Shown: positions 8,729 to 17,067 of the stretch, one piece after another | How positions within the stretch are numbered: position 1 is the first letter of the stretch | Layout of the letters: each line of letters begins with the position of its first letter | NCBI GenBank assembly: GCA_905339155.1 | Contig: CAJPFJ010000015.1 | Coordinates: 62,001-126,000 of the forward strand | Source: Methanosarcinales archaeon | Lineage (GTDB): Archaea > Halobacteriota > Methanosarcinia > Methanosarcinales > Methanoperedenaceae | Length of the DNA: 64,000 nt | Direction: 5' to 3' | Translations under genes and position numbers: made by a program | The notes under the pieces: generated by a model | Database searches by the model: none | Told to the model about the DNA's origin: nothing | The model's input: the letters and a program-made list of their open reading frames with translations, nothing else

Positions 8729-9604
8729 ATGGAACTTACACCAATACAAAAAGAAATCTTAACAGCATTAATAAATTTATATAGGACAAAAAAACATGCA
8801 ATAAAAGGGGAAGATATAGCAGAAGTCATAGAACGAAATCCCGGAACCGTCAGGAATCAAATGCAATCATTAAAAGCGCTGGGATTGGTCGAGGGTGTGC
8901 CCGGGCCCAAAGGAGGATATAAGGCTACAGGGGACACGTATCGTGCGCTTAGCTTATCAGAAATGGATAAGGAGACGAATGTTCCCTTAAGAAGGAATGA
9001 TGAAGTGATAGATAATGCTACTGCTGCCGAAATAAGTTTCACGACTGTAAGGCATCCGTACCTGTGCAATGCAACTGTACATGTTATAGGCGATATAAGA
9101 AAATTCGAAGTTGGAGATAATCTTGTGATAGGACCGACGCCAGTAAATAAATTAGTGATACGGGGGTCTGTGATCGGCAGGGATGATACACAGAATACAG
9201 TATTATTTGTAATACAGGAAATGATCTCTCTTCCCAAAAAACCCGTTAAGAACTATATACAAGAAAATCCCGTAACAATTCCACCCACAGCAACGATTCA
9301 GGAAGCCTCGAGGATACTTGTTAAGAATAATATTCATGGCGCTCCGGTGAAAGACAAGGACGGTATCATGGGCATAGTGACCCTGACAGACATCGGGAAA
9401 ACACTTGCAGATGGAAAAACAAGCCTTAAGATAAAAGATATAATGACAAAAGAAATAATCTCGGTTGACGGAGATTTGCCCCTATATGAAGTAATTAAAA
9501 TATTTAACAAAGAAAAAGTGGGGCGGCTGATGGTTAAAATCAATGGGGAACTTGTAGGGCTTATCTCAAAAACAGACATACTAACCAAACTTGTTTTGTA
9601 TTAA
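8729..9604 (+). CDS. HTH-CBS transcriptional regulator (COG2524 type)
   Basis: A 291-residue predicted regulator. The N-terminal winged helix covers residues 1-75 (ELTPIQKEILTALINLY, then GEDIAEVIERNPGTVRNQMQ). A middle domain of about 90 residues follows (EISFTTVRHPYLCNATVHV). The C-terminal pair of CBS motifs covers about 165-290, with ENPVTIPPTATIQEASRIL and DIMTKEIISVDGDLP. CBS pairs bind adenine nucleotides, so the protein may read energy charge. The gene converges with the CBS-ParB gene on the other strand, only 21 bases away. A GGGAGAG lies 11 bases upstream of the ATG. Confidence 0.85.
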   Translation: MELTPIQKEILTALINLYRTKKHAIKGEDIAEVIERNPGTVRNQMQSLKALGLVEGVPGPKGGYKATGDTYRALSLSEMDKETNVPLRRNDEVIDNATAAEISFTTVRHPYLCNATVHVIGDIRKFEVGDNLVIGPTPVNKLVIRGSVIGRDDTQNTVLFVIQEMISLPKKPVKNYIQENPVTIPPTATIQEASRILVKNNIHGAPVKDKDGIMGIVTLTDIGKTLADGKTSLKIKDIMTKEIISVDGDLPLYEVIKIFNKEKVGRLMVKINGELVGLISKTDILTKLVLY

Positions 9605-9625
9605 ATAAAATTATGTGCATGATGT

Positions 9626-10441
9626 TCATTGTGAAACATGCGTCATACCGTTTTCATCATCTTTTTTGAGCCTTTTTGTGATCTCAATGAGAGGGTGTTT
9701 GGCATAATCAAGTATTTTAATATCAGAGAGTGTATGAAGACCCGATGACATAGCGGTTCTTTCCATACCGAGATGGATTTCATCACTCACTGGGATGACA
9801 TAAGCATCCATGCTTTTTATCCCGAGTTTTTTAGCTGCAATTACCCTGTGATGACCATCTACAAGAATAAGTTTATTAGTCTTTCTTATTACAACTATTG
9901 GCTCAGCCAGCCCTTTTTTTAGTTCGTATATCCTTCCATCAAGTTCATCTGCATAAACTTTGGGCTGTGTGGGAACAAGTTCGTCGATATTTACCGATTC
10001 ACGCATAACATCGACATGGATATTATGGATGGCCTCAAGAGTCTTCTTAAGTGTCCATACCTTCTGGGGGCTTGTCCTTTCAATATGCGAACGAATAACA
10101 TCTGAATTTGTAATAATGCCACGAAGATGCCCGCTTTTATCTACAACAGGTAATTTTGATTTACCTGACCTGAAAATGACACGCGCCACGTCGCTCATAT
10201 CCATTTCCATATCTGCGACAAGCACATCCCGGCTCATTATACTAGAGATCTTTTCACCAAGCGCTTTTTCAAGCAGACCAGACGCCGACACATATCCTGT
10301 TACCTTTCCATTCTCAACCACAGGAAATCCGTCATGCCCCGTTCCCCTTATAAGTTCTATGACATCTTTGACCGTTTTTTCCGGTGATACGGTATCTACT
10401 TCAGTTGTCATGTAGTTCTTAACTTTAGGGTGGTCTGTCAT
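9626..10441 (-). CDS. CBS pair fused to a ParB/SerK-like domain
   Basis: A 271-residue protein. Residues 1-125 form two CBS motifs (VKNYMTTEVDTVSPEKTVKD, then ISSIMSRDVLVADMEMDMSD). The C-terminal part is a ParB-like module with EPIVVIRKTNKLILVDGHHR and VIAAKKLGI. The LVDGHHR signature is shared with ParB nucleases and with the archaeal ADP-dependent serine kinase SerK, which belongs to the same fold. The usual ParB helix-turn-helix is absent, so a nucleotide-controlled small-molecule kinase is as likely as a DNA role. It converges on the HTH-CBS gene. A GGAGGAAA lies upstream but about 15 bases from the ATG. Confidence 0.75.
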   Translation of the reverse strand: MTDHPKVKNYMTTEVDTVSPEKTVKDVIELIRGTGHDGFPVVENGKVTGYVSASGLLEKALGEKISSIMSRDVLVADMEMDMSDVARVIFRSGKSKLPVVDKSGHLRGIITNSDVIRSHIERTSPQKVWTLKKTLEAIHNIHVDVMRESVNIDELVPTQPKVYADELDGRIYELKKGLAEPIVVIRKTNKLILVDGHHRVIAAKKLGIKSMDAYVIPVSDEIHLGMERTAMSSGLHTLSDIKILDYAKHPLIEITKRLKKDDENGMTHVSQ

Positions 10442-10535
10442 GGTAGTTTTGTTAGTTAAATGGTTTCCTCCTTTTTATAAATTTACATACCAATCTTTAT
10501 TACATATTGAAATCAACCACTAATGGGTGAATGCT

Positions 10536-11042
10536 ATGAACGAAAAGGACATGATGCTCATGGATATTCTCAAAGAAGCGATTTCTATTGAGATCTATGG
10601 CAGGGAATATTATTCGATATTCAGTGAATTGGTTGAAGATGAGAATGCAAAATCATTATTCAGGGGATTATCAAGAGATGAAGCAGAACACAGACAACTT
10701 CTTGAAAACCAATTCCGCAAGGTCGCAGGAAAGTCTTTTGACATCGTTCCGGTAGATGAAGTAAACCGGGAAAAAGCAAAGCGCATATTCCCGGAATCCC
10801 TCGAACCGCTGGGCATACAAGAAACAAAAGATATACTCAAGCTTGGTATCAGGACCGAAGAAAGGTCAATTGAACTATATTCCAAAAGTGTAGATAAAAC
10901 CGATAATAAATCCAGCAAAGACCTGTTCTTAAGACTTGTACTTTTTGAAACTGAGCATAAAAAAACTCTTGAAGACGCATTGTATTATCTTGACCAGGAC
11001 GGGTCATGGTACGGATATTCCCCTCCCACTATTGAGGGTTAA
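10536..11042 (+). CDS. Rubrerythrin/ferritin-like di-iron protein
   Basis: About 168 residues forming a four-helix bundle with di-iron ligands spaced as in rubrerythrin-like proteins: AISIEIYGREYY, then SRDEAEHRQLLENQF, GIRTEERSIELY, and LFETEHKKTLEDAL (ExxH twice). There is no C-terminal rubredoxin domain. Such proteins act in peroxide or oxygen defence in anaerobes. I start at the ATG at 10536, preceded by GGGTGA at good spacing; a GTG at 10527 is the alternative. The stop TAA touches the next ATG with no gap, so it is co-transcribed with endonuclease IV: a small oxidative-damage operon. Confidence 0.8.
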   Translation: MNEKDMMLMDILKEAISIEIYGREYYSIFSELVEDENAKSLFRGLSRDEAEHRQLLENQFRKVAGKSFDIVPVDEVNREKAKRIFPESLEPLGIQETKDILKLGIRTEERSIELYSKSVDKTDNKSSKDLFLRLVLFETEHKKTLEDALYYLDQDGSWYGYSPPTIEG

Positions 11043-11870
11043 ATGGAAGAGTTGCTCTTTGGTACGGCCGGCACACCCATAAGCTCGAATGGAACTGATA
11101 GTTTGTCAGGGATAAAACGTGTTCATGAGCTTGGTCTTGGTTGTATGGAACTTGAGTTCGTCCGGGGAGTTAAGATGCGGGAAGATACCGCCCGAAAGGT
11201 ACGTGTGCTGGCAAAGAAGCTGTATATAGGATTAAGCGTGCATGCCCCATACTACATAAATCTAAATAGTGAAGGTGAAACCCTGCAAAAAAGCAGGGAA
11301 AGAATACTGAATTCTGCGCGGATCGGACACATTTGTGGAGCAGGAAGCGTGGTTATTCATGCTGGTTTTATACAGAAAAATTCACGTCATGATGCATATG
11401 AAAAAATTAAAAATGAACTTATACAGATCAGGGAACAAATGGATAGTGAAAGTATAAATATTGCACTTCGTATTGAAACAATGGGACGGATTTCACAATT
11501 CGGGAACCTTGACGAAGTTCTTGATATTACAGAAGTGACAGGAATACTACCCTGTATTGATTTTTCGCATCTCCATGCGCTGTATGGAAAAAATAACTCG
11601 AGAGAAGAATTTTCAGACATCCTCACTAACATTGAGACTAAGCTTGGGCGCAATGGTCTTGACAACATGCATATACATGTTTCAGGGATAGAATATACTT
11701 CAAAAGGCGAGAAAAAACATCTTGAATTCGAAGCGTCTGATTTCAAATATAAAGAATTAGCCCAATCTTTTTTGGAATTCAATATTAAGGGAATAGTAAT
11801 ATGTGAAAGCCCCAATCTTGAGATAGATGCATTGAAATTGAAAAAAGAATTTGAAGATTCAACCGTTTGA
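11043..11870 (+). CDS. nfo: Endonuclease IV-type AP endonuclease (xylose isomerase-like TIM barrel)
   Basis: A 275-residue TIM barrel. Metal-binding stretches typical of endonuclease IV can be seen: GLSVHAPYYINL, SVVIHAGF, LRIETMGR, CIDFSHLHA and MHIHVSG. The enzyme cuts DNA at abasic sites during base excision repair. It directly follows the rubrerythrin-like gene (start codon right after its stop, with GAGGG as ribosome site), which suggests joint expression under oxidative stress. The last 12 bases overlap a small gene on the opposite strand. Slightly diverged from bacterial Nfo, but the ligand pattern is kept. Confidence 0.8.
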   Translation: MEELLFGTAGTPISSNGTDSLSGIKRVHELGLGCMELEFVRGVKMREDTARKVRVLAKKLYIGLSVHAPYYINLNSEGETLQKSRERILNSARIGHICGAGSVVIHAGFIQKNSRHDAYEKIKNELIQIREQMDSESINIALRIETMGRISQFGNLDEVLDITEVTGILPCIDFSHLHALYGKNNSREEFSDILTNIETKLGRNGLDNMHIHVSGIEYTSKGEKKHLEFEASDFKYKELAQSFLEFNIKGIVICESPNLEIDALKLKKEFEDSTV

Positions 11871-12008
11871 AAATAGGTCGTGCATCGAATAAGGATTCAA
11901 AGGGAGCCCTGTTATTTCTTCATTCGGCTTTTCTTTGCACCCCCGTAATGTCAAGATGCGCTGACATACAGGACGGATGCACCCCTGACAGCGTTTTGTA
12001 TTTTTCAT
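11859..12008 (-). CDS. Small Cys-rich protein (49 residues), unknown
   Basis: The frame from ATG 12008 to the TGA at 11859 encodes 49 residues opening MKNTKRCQGCIRPVCQ, with a fourth cysteine in LRGCKEKP. The C-x2-C-x4-C-x8-C spacing suggests a small zinc-binding knuckle. It begins six bases after the stop of the 60-residue gene on the same strand, so the pair looks like one transcript. No clear Shine-Dalgarno is seen. The end overlaps the 3' end of the endonuclease IV gene (tail to tail). I do not recognise the family. Confidence 0.45.
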   Translation of the reverse strand: MKNTKRCQGCIRPVCQRILTLRGCKEKPNEEITGLPLNPYSMHDLFSNG

Positions 12009-12014
12009 AAAAGA

Positions 12015-12197
12015 TTATAATTTTATTATTCCTGCATTGCCGCTGCCTTTTAATATTGCCACATAATCCTCAATGAACAGGTCGCGCATATTTTCGAGGA
12101 GGAATATATTCCGTGTGCATAACATCACTTTATTTGATGCAAGCCTCTCAGGTGCGCATTTTTCCATCCACAAAACTACTTCATTTGATTCGCTCAT
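12015..12197 (-). CDS. Small hypothetical protein (60 residues)
   Basis: I start at the ATG at 12197 because an excellent ribosome site AAGGAGATGAAG precedes it at correct spacing; the ATG at 12206 lies inside that site. The protein opens MSESNEVVLWMEKCAPERLA and has no membrane segment. Residues 10-50 are compatible with a small alpha/beta fold. Function unknown. Upstream (12207-12260) is a very AT-rich stretch with repeated ATTAT blocks that could hold the promoter. The Cys-rich small gene follows six bases downstream. Confidence 0.6.
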   Translation of the reverse strand: MSESNEVVLWMEKCAPERLASNKVMLCTRNIFLLENMRDLFIEDYVAILKGSGNAGIIKL

Positions 12198-12385
12198 TCT
12201 CTTCATCTCCTTACATGCTAATGATGATAATTATTATAATTATTATCATTAATGTTATTAGTATAAATAGTTTGCGGATGGATGGAACCCGGATGGATTA
12301 TATAAAAAAGTGATTTATTAAGAAATATTTCATTACGACGTTTAACGCTGATTTATTAAATCTAAATCTAATTATAATAATAGCC

Positions 12386-12412
12386 AAAAGAAGGTAAATT
12401 TTACCTTCTTTT
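12386..12412. terminator. Perfect palindrome between genes, probable terminator
   Basis: AAAAGAAGGTAAA (12386-12398) and TTTACCTTCTTTT (12400-12412) form a 13-base perfect inverted repeat around one central base, followed on the + strand by a T-rich run to 12421. It lies 21 bases downstream of the stop of the cytochrome gene (minus strand). It probably marks the transcript end of that gene. Confidence 0.6.
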
Positions 12413-12433
12413 CTTATTTTTTAAGTTTGCAGT

Positions 12434-13579
12434 TTACCTGTGCTGCCTTCTTCTAACCAATATTACTATCAGCAACGCGCCAATTGCAAATACTACTTCA
12501 AATGCAGGTGCCTTTGTTGTGGCAGAAGGTACGGTTGTCGTAGCAGAAGGTGGCGTGGTTGGAGGCGTAGCCTGTGCTGCAAAAACAAGTTTGCTCACAC
12601 CAGTCTCATAGCTGTGCCTTACCTGCGCATTATCGAAGACGGCAGTTCCAAAGGAATATTCCTTCTTCATGTCAGAGAACTGGATATCATACTGGCTTCC
12701 AGTTGTGAGTTTTCTGCCGTATTCTATTGTCCACATACCATCCTTATAGACAGCCATGGCTTTTATATCAGCCCTGTCCCCATCAGGAGGTCTTACGATT
12801 ATTGCTGCTATCTCGTCATTGGCTTTGTATGAATCATTGAAGGGCTGTTTCTGTGCATCAATAATCCAGTACGGCGGAGCCGGCTGGTCTGCTGAAGTAT
12901 AGTTTGGAGCGGTATTGGCAGCATTGGTGTTGGTATAGTACGGCACAAGCCCTGGGTCGCTCTTTCTCCCGGCATCTGGCGCTGTTGTCTTATTGTATCT
13001 TGTGGAATCAAGATACTGGTCATCTATATAACCTGATGGATTTGTTCTCACAAGTTTTGCATGCCAGATATCTGCCATTTCACCCGGATTTGGTGTGTAT
13101 TTATTGCCGAAGGGTTTTCCGGTTTCACCTGCGTGGCATGTTGCAAAACAACCGGTATTTTCGAATGCCGGAGTATTTATGTTCCATATCTGGGCAAACT
13201 TGTCCTCGTAGTACTTGTTGTTGTCGCCTCCCGTATCATCAGGGTCTTTGAGCGGCTTCCATGTGCCATTTGCCTGTTTGACCCAGGGCTCACGTCTTGT
13301 GCTTTCTGTTGGGTCGTTCCACGATGCAAGGAAATACACAGAGTCGTCCGTATAAACGCTTTTCAGTATAACTGTATGCGCTCCTGTATTCGCTCCACCA
13401 GCTACATTAACCGTCATTGCAGTTGCCTGGTCCCATATTGCTTCCGGCGTGCCATCTATGACCGGGGCCGCAGGCACCTTTAAAGAATTAAGGGTGGCGG
13501 CAGACCCAGATCCTATGCCAAAAGATAGCAATATCACTAATCCTAACACTATTAATTTATTAACTTCCCAAATATTCAT
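12434..13579 (-). CDS. Extracytoplasmic cytochrome with ethylbenzene dehydrogenase-type haem-binding domain and C-terminal anchor
   Basis: The start at 13579 is fixed by GGGAGGAATTAT just upstream; the longer reading from 13651 is unlikely. A signal peptide (about residues 1-28, ending GSGSAA) leads into an EB_dh domain: LKVPAAPVIDGTPEAIWDQA, VYFLASWNDPTESTRREPW and FAQIWNIN. A haem-attachment-like site with the unusual spacing CFATCH (C-x3-C-H) follows at about residue 140. After a Thr/Pro-rich linker comes a tail PAFEVVFAIGALLIVILVRR typical of archaeosortase-processed surface proteins. EB_dh domains bind haem in DMSO-reductase-family enzymes such as nitrate and selenate reductases. Likely role: electron transfer at or outside the membrane. 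A palindromic terminator follows. Confidence 0.8.
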   Translation of the reverse strand: MNIWEVNKLIVLGLVILLSFGIGSGSAATLNSLKVPAAPVIDGTPEAIWDQATAMTVNVAGGANTGAHTVILKSVYTDDSVYFLASWNDPTESTRREPWVKQANGTWKPLKDPDDTGGDNNKYYEDKFAQIWNINTPAFENTGCFATCHAGETGKPFGNKYTPNPGEMADIWHAKLVRTNPSGYIDDQYLDSTRYNKTTAPDAGRKSDPGLVPYYTNTNAANTAPNYTSADQPAPPYWIIDAQKQPFNDSYKANDEIAAIIVRPPDGDRADIKAMAVYKDGMWTIEYGRKLTTGSQYDIQFSDMKKEYSFGTAVFDNAQVRHSYETGVSKLVFAAQATPPTTPPSATTTVPSATTKAPAFEVVFAIGALLIVILVRRRQHR

Positions 13580-13759
13580 ATAATTCCTCCCGGATATATC
13601 GCATGCGCTCTTTTTACCATTTTTGTAAGGATATGCTTTATATCTCCACAACCAAATTTGTTTCTCCTATTATATAAATATGTTATAACAATTAATAATT
13701 TGATGATTTATTTTAAAGATCATCCAATAAAATAATAAGCCTGCACATCTATTCTGGAT

Positions 13760-14599
13760 ATGACAACTATGGTTCGTCTCGGTAAAATTTCCTTTGCTAA
13801 TTGTGATTTTCCCTATTATGCAATGGAACATGGAAAGCTAAGAACACATGATATTGACATTATCGAAGGGCATCCGGTTGAACTTGCGCGAAAGCTGCAA
13901 GCAGGTGAACTCGATCTTGGCCCCATATCATCGATCATGTATGCAAAACAGGATGATCTTCTCATATTACCGGGGCTTTCCATTACTTCTAATGATTTTA
14001 CAAAGAGTGTTCTTATTTGTTCAAACGGGGAAATTGAAATGTCTGGTTTTGAAGGAAGAACGCTTTGCATCCCCGAGACTACTGCCAGTTCGGCAGCCCT
14101 TGTTAAAATCATTTTATGGTTAAACGGCGTGAATGTAAAGATCAGGCAATGCAATGGAACTGATATAGAAAAGATGCTAAAACAGGGAGATGCCGCTCTT
14201 TTGATCGGTGATAGCGCCATTCATGCTATTGGAAAATACCATATAATCGCTGATCTCGGGAATGAATGGAAAAAAATTACGGGGAAGAAAATGGTCTATG
14301 CACTCTGGGTCGTAAGGGAGGATTTCGCAAGAAAATATCCTGAGAAAGTAAAATATGTACATGACATTCTCCTTAAATCCAAGGATTACGCAAATGAAAA
14401 CATTAGTCACATAGCCAGTTACATAGGTCGGCAGAAAAATATCGATTGTAAATTCATGAAGGAATACCTGCATACTTTGAATTATGATTTTGACGAAGAG
14501 ACTGTGGAAAGCCTGAAGCTCTTTTTTCAATATGCCAGAGAATGCGGGATGATTGGAGATGTGAAGCTTCGATTTTTCGATAATTTGAATATTAATTGA
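13760..14599 (+). CDS. mqnA: Chorismate dehydratase MqnA (futalosine menaquinone pathway)
   Basis: A 279-residue periplasmic-binding-protein-like fold of the MqnA/MqnD family, with VRLGKISFANCDFPYYAMEH at the start, LDLGPISSIMYAKQ near residue 55 and DAALLIGDSAIHAI near residue 150. MqnA converts chorismate to 3-enolpyruvyl-benzoate, the first step of menaquinone synthesis by the futalosine route. Most methane-cycling archaea use methanophenazine instead, so this gene fits Methanoperedens-type lineages that respire with menaquinone. No other mqn gene is in the window. The stop overlaps a possible TTG start of the next gene. MqnD is a less likely reading. Confidence 0.82.
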   Translation: MTTMVRLGKISFANCDFPYYAMEHGKLRTHDIDIIEGHPVELARKLQAGELDLGPISSIMYAKQDDLLILPGLSITSNDFTKSVLICSNGEIEMSGFEGRTLCIPETTASSAALVKIILWLNGVNVKIRQCNGTDIEKMLKQGDAALLIGDSAIHAIGKYHIIADLGNEWKKITGKKMVYALWVVREDFARKYPEKVKYVHDILLKSKDYANENISHIASYIGRQKNIDCKFMKEYLHTLNYDFDEETVESLKLFFQYARECGMIGDVKLRFFDNLNIN

Positions 14600-14607
14600 C
14601 CTGTATC

Positions 14608-15417
14608 ATGCAAGAAACCAACAGAACATTCAAAGTAATAATTATCATCCTTTCAATATTATTGATCGGATCATCTGCATTTTTATTCGTAAGTCTTGAA
14701 GAAATAAAACAAAAAGATGCATCAATCGCAGCAATGTCTGATGAGTTAACTTCACAAAAACAAAAGAATTCACAACTTGAATCAAACATCTCTAACCTGA
14801 AGGCAAATCTATCCAGAACAGAAGTGCTCCTGAAAAACGAAACACAGACAAGGCAAAAACTTCAAGCGGACCTCATAAACCTTACGATGGTCGCAAAAGG
14901 TGACTACTGGGTCATCGGTGTTGATGAAAATGATATTGGGCATGTGATACCTCTTGAAGTTATAATTAAAGACGGTAATGGAAAGTTGTTTCTTGATGTC
15001 GCCACTATTCTTGTGGATGAATCAATGCAATCGTCAGCACAAACCGCAATACGCGTAGCGCGGGAACTGACACGGACAGACCTCATGAATAAGGATATCC
15101 AGATCATTATCAAGTCACCGTTGCAGGAGCAAAAGTTAACTATTTCAGGCGGCAGCGCCGGTGGAGCTGTCACAATTGCAGCTATTGCCGCAATGAGGGG
15201 AATAGAGCCGCGACAGGATGTGTTGATGACTGGAACTATTAATGAAGACCATTCAATTGGACAGATCGGCGCCGCAAGGGCAAAAGGCATTGCTGCGAGG
15301 GAGAATGGCGCAAAGCTGTTCCTTGTGCCGCCGGGTCAGAAGGGAGAAGTGGGGGATATCGGAATCGAAGTGATGGAAGTCAGGACTATTGAAGAGGCTG
15401 TGAGGTATGCGATATGA
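14608..15417 (+). CDS. Membrane-anchored Lon-like (S16) protease without ATPase domain
   Basis: From the ATG at 14608 the protein has 269 residues; a TTG at 14596 overlapping the mqnA stop is possible. One N-terminal membrane helix (FKVIIIILSILLIGSSAFLF) is followed by a coiled coil of about 60 residues rich in Lys, Gln and Asn, and then an S16 peptidase domain. The catalytic Ser is in SGGSAGGAV (about residue 185) and the Lys in ARAKGIAAREN (about residue 228), the Ser-Lys dyad of Lon. No AAA module is present, so substrates must be unfolded already or delivered by a partner. Orientation suggests the protease domain is outside the cytoplasm. Confidence 0.8.
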   Translation: MQETNRTFKVIIIILSILLIGSSAFLFVSLEEIKQKDASIAAMSDELTSQKQKNSQLESNISNLKANLSRTEVLLKNETQTRQKLQADLINLTMVAKGDYWVIGVDENDIGHVIPLEVIIKDGNGKLFLDVATILVDESMQSSAQTAIRVARELTRTDLMNKDIQIIIKSPLQEQKLTISGGSAGGAVTIAAIAAMRGIEPRQDVLMTGTINEDHSIGQIGAARAKGIAARENGAKLFLVPPGQKGEVGDIGIEVMEVRTIEEAVRYAI

Positions 15418-15718
15418 AATATTGTCTAAATTATAGTAATTAGCCGCAAAATATAGCTTTAGTTTGCATGATTAGTTGCAGCATATTGATAGCTTTTTAT
15501 TTGTTACTATCAGGATCTGGGAACCAGGATAAAAATGTCAATATCAATGAAGATATTCTTCCAATGCCATGGATAGATTTTTCTGAGGTACTTAGGGAAG
15601 TATCACGCTTTGTACGGATATATTGCGGGAATGGTCATACGACCAGCCGTGTGTACGCTGGAATGGTATTTCTAAGTCAGGTAAGCTGCTAAGAGAAGAA
15701 CCAACATTGGGGAAAGTA
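15418..15718. other. Gene-poor stretch
   Basis: Only weak reading frames occur here. A frame from 15468 (74 residues, hydrophobic start) overlaps another from 15623 in a different phase, which could mean one damaged gene, but neither resembles a family I know. No repeat or RNA was seen. Confidence 0.3.
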
Positions 15719-16036
15719 ATGGCAATGAAAAAGCATGTGTATGTTGAGGAAATAAATGTCCGCCAGCTTGTGGAGGATCTTGGATATCTGATACTTGCTA
15801 ATGTTTGTAAAAAAGACATCCCTGTTGATGATGTAAGCCTTGCAGTCGAGAGGTCAAATTATATGAAACGGAAGTCGAGAATAATGGAAGGAAGCAATAC
15901 AAGAGTTGAAAGACAAGGAGCCTGCCTTCTTCTTGTTTCGGCTGAACTCATTTTATGCTGTGCAGGCTTATACCATTTGTCAAAAGGATGGGAAAGCTCA
16001 AAGAGCCCCATAAATTTCTCTGATATATCAATATAG
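15719..16036 (+). CDS. Hypothetical protein, uncertain
   Basis: The frame from ATG 15719 gives 105 residues starting MAMKKHVYVEEINVRQLVED, mostly hydrophilic with one short hydrophobic patch (LLLVSAELILCCAGLYHL). GGGGAAAG lies just upstream. The same frame is open back to 15623, so the start is unsure. I do not recognise it; it may be the remains of a longer gene. Coding is moderately supported by length only. Confidence 0.3.
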   Translation: MAMKKHVYVEEINVRQLVEDLGYLILANVCKKDIPVDDVSLAVERSNYMKRKSRIMEGSNTRVERQGACLLLVSAELILCCAGLYHLSKGWESSKSPINFSDISI

Positions 16037-16111
16037 AGAGTAAATATAATCTGCGTTTATTTATTAGCCAATTTTTTAATTTGTTTCTTTAACCAAAATA
16101 TTAACTCAGAT

Positions 16112-16834
16112 TCACAATTTTGTAGCTATAACTGAAACCAGATTGAAATATTTCCCACCCTCAGCTTCCATCATTCCAATATCTCTACGAGCATAGTCAT
16201 TATCACACGAAAGCCAATCCTGCCAGGATTCTTTTAAGCAATTTAGTTCTTTGCATTCTTTAATACTTACCAAATCAGAGTTTTTCCATAAATTATACCA
16301 CCAATCACATGAGTGTAGAGTTAAATTCATATCATCAGACCAATATGGTACTAATTCTGCTGGAACTCCATTTGTAAATTCCTGCTTCAAGCCCGGAACT
16401 GCAACTGCTATTTGCCCTCCTTTTTTTACAAGTGGAGCAAAATACTTTGTCAAATAATCTGCTTCGACCCCAAAATAATGATAGGCATCTACACTTATAG
16501 CAAGATCAAAAAACTCATGTGCAAATGGTAAATTATGTGCTTCTGCATGTATTGGTAATATTTTATCTTCCAACCCCATTGACTTGATCCTTTCATAATT
16601 TTCTGTTGCACTAATCCATAGGTCAGTAGCAAAAACCGTAACCCCGTATTCTTTTGCTAAGAATATCGAAGTAAGCCCTTTCCCACAACCGAGATCAAGC
16701 ACTCGCATGCCTTTCTCAAGCCTTAATGATTCAGATAATTCCTCAATTATTTTCAATGCATTAGGACCCATCATATTTTCTTTAACAAAAGGAGTATCAT
16801 ACTTATTGGATTTTATAAACGTCATCTTGATCAT
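16112..16834 (-). CDS. Class I SAM-dependent methyltransferase
   Basis: A 240-residue Rossmann-type methyltransferase. Motif I is MRVLDLGCGKGLTSIFLA (about residues 43-60), the acidic residue after beta-2 lies in VFATDLWISA, and motif IV is in FDLAISVDAYHYFG. The SAM-binding part resembles the UbiE/CmoA and cyclopropane synthase-like group. The substrate is unknown. The C-terminal part, rich in Trp and Cys (LHSCDWWYNLWKNSDLV), may form the acceptor pocket. It is a single gene at the edge of a decayed accessory region. Confidence 0.8.
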   Translation of the reverse strand: MIKMTFIKSNKYDTPFVKENMMGPNALKIIEELSESLRLEKGMRVLDLGCGKGLTSIFLAKEYGVTVFATDLWISATENYERIKSMGLEDKILPIHAEAHNLPFAHEFFDLAISVDAYHYFGVEADYLTKYFAPLVKKGGQIAVAVPGLKQEFTNGVPAELVPYWSDDMNLTLHSCDWWYNLWKNSDLVSIKECKELNCLKESWQDWLSCDNDYARRDIGMMEAEGGKYFNLVSVIATKL

Positions 16835-17067
16835 CTTTCATTTATTGTTCCATAACCATAAAATTTTTGTCTTACTATTCACCAATCAGGACGGCGCCCA
16901 CTCATCCAAATGAACCTGAGATCAATCGCCAGGTAACTTCGATTTTCATCTCCAGTTGAAGTGGTATCAAGTGTATATTTTTTGCACGGATGGCCGTGAT
17001 ACCCTTAAAGAATGCATAGCCAATAAGGACTTAGGGTTTCTTGAAAGGGCCGGGCAGAGATAGGAAT
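16835..17067. other. Short degraded stretch upstream of a small gene
   Basis: No intact gene. On the + strand, 16950-17057 reads as an open fragment with YQVYIFCTDGRDTLKECIAN and KDLGFLERAGQR before a stop, which looks like a decayed C-terminus of an unrecognised protein. Confidence 0.3.

Noticed and set aside
14596-14607. TTG start for the Lon-like protease
   Set aside because: It overlaps the mqnA stop and could be used, but the ATG at 14608 is the simpler choice; neither has a clear ribosome site.
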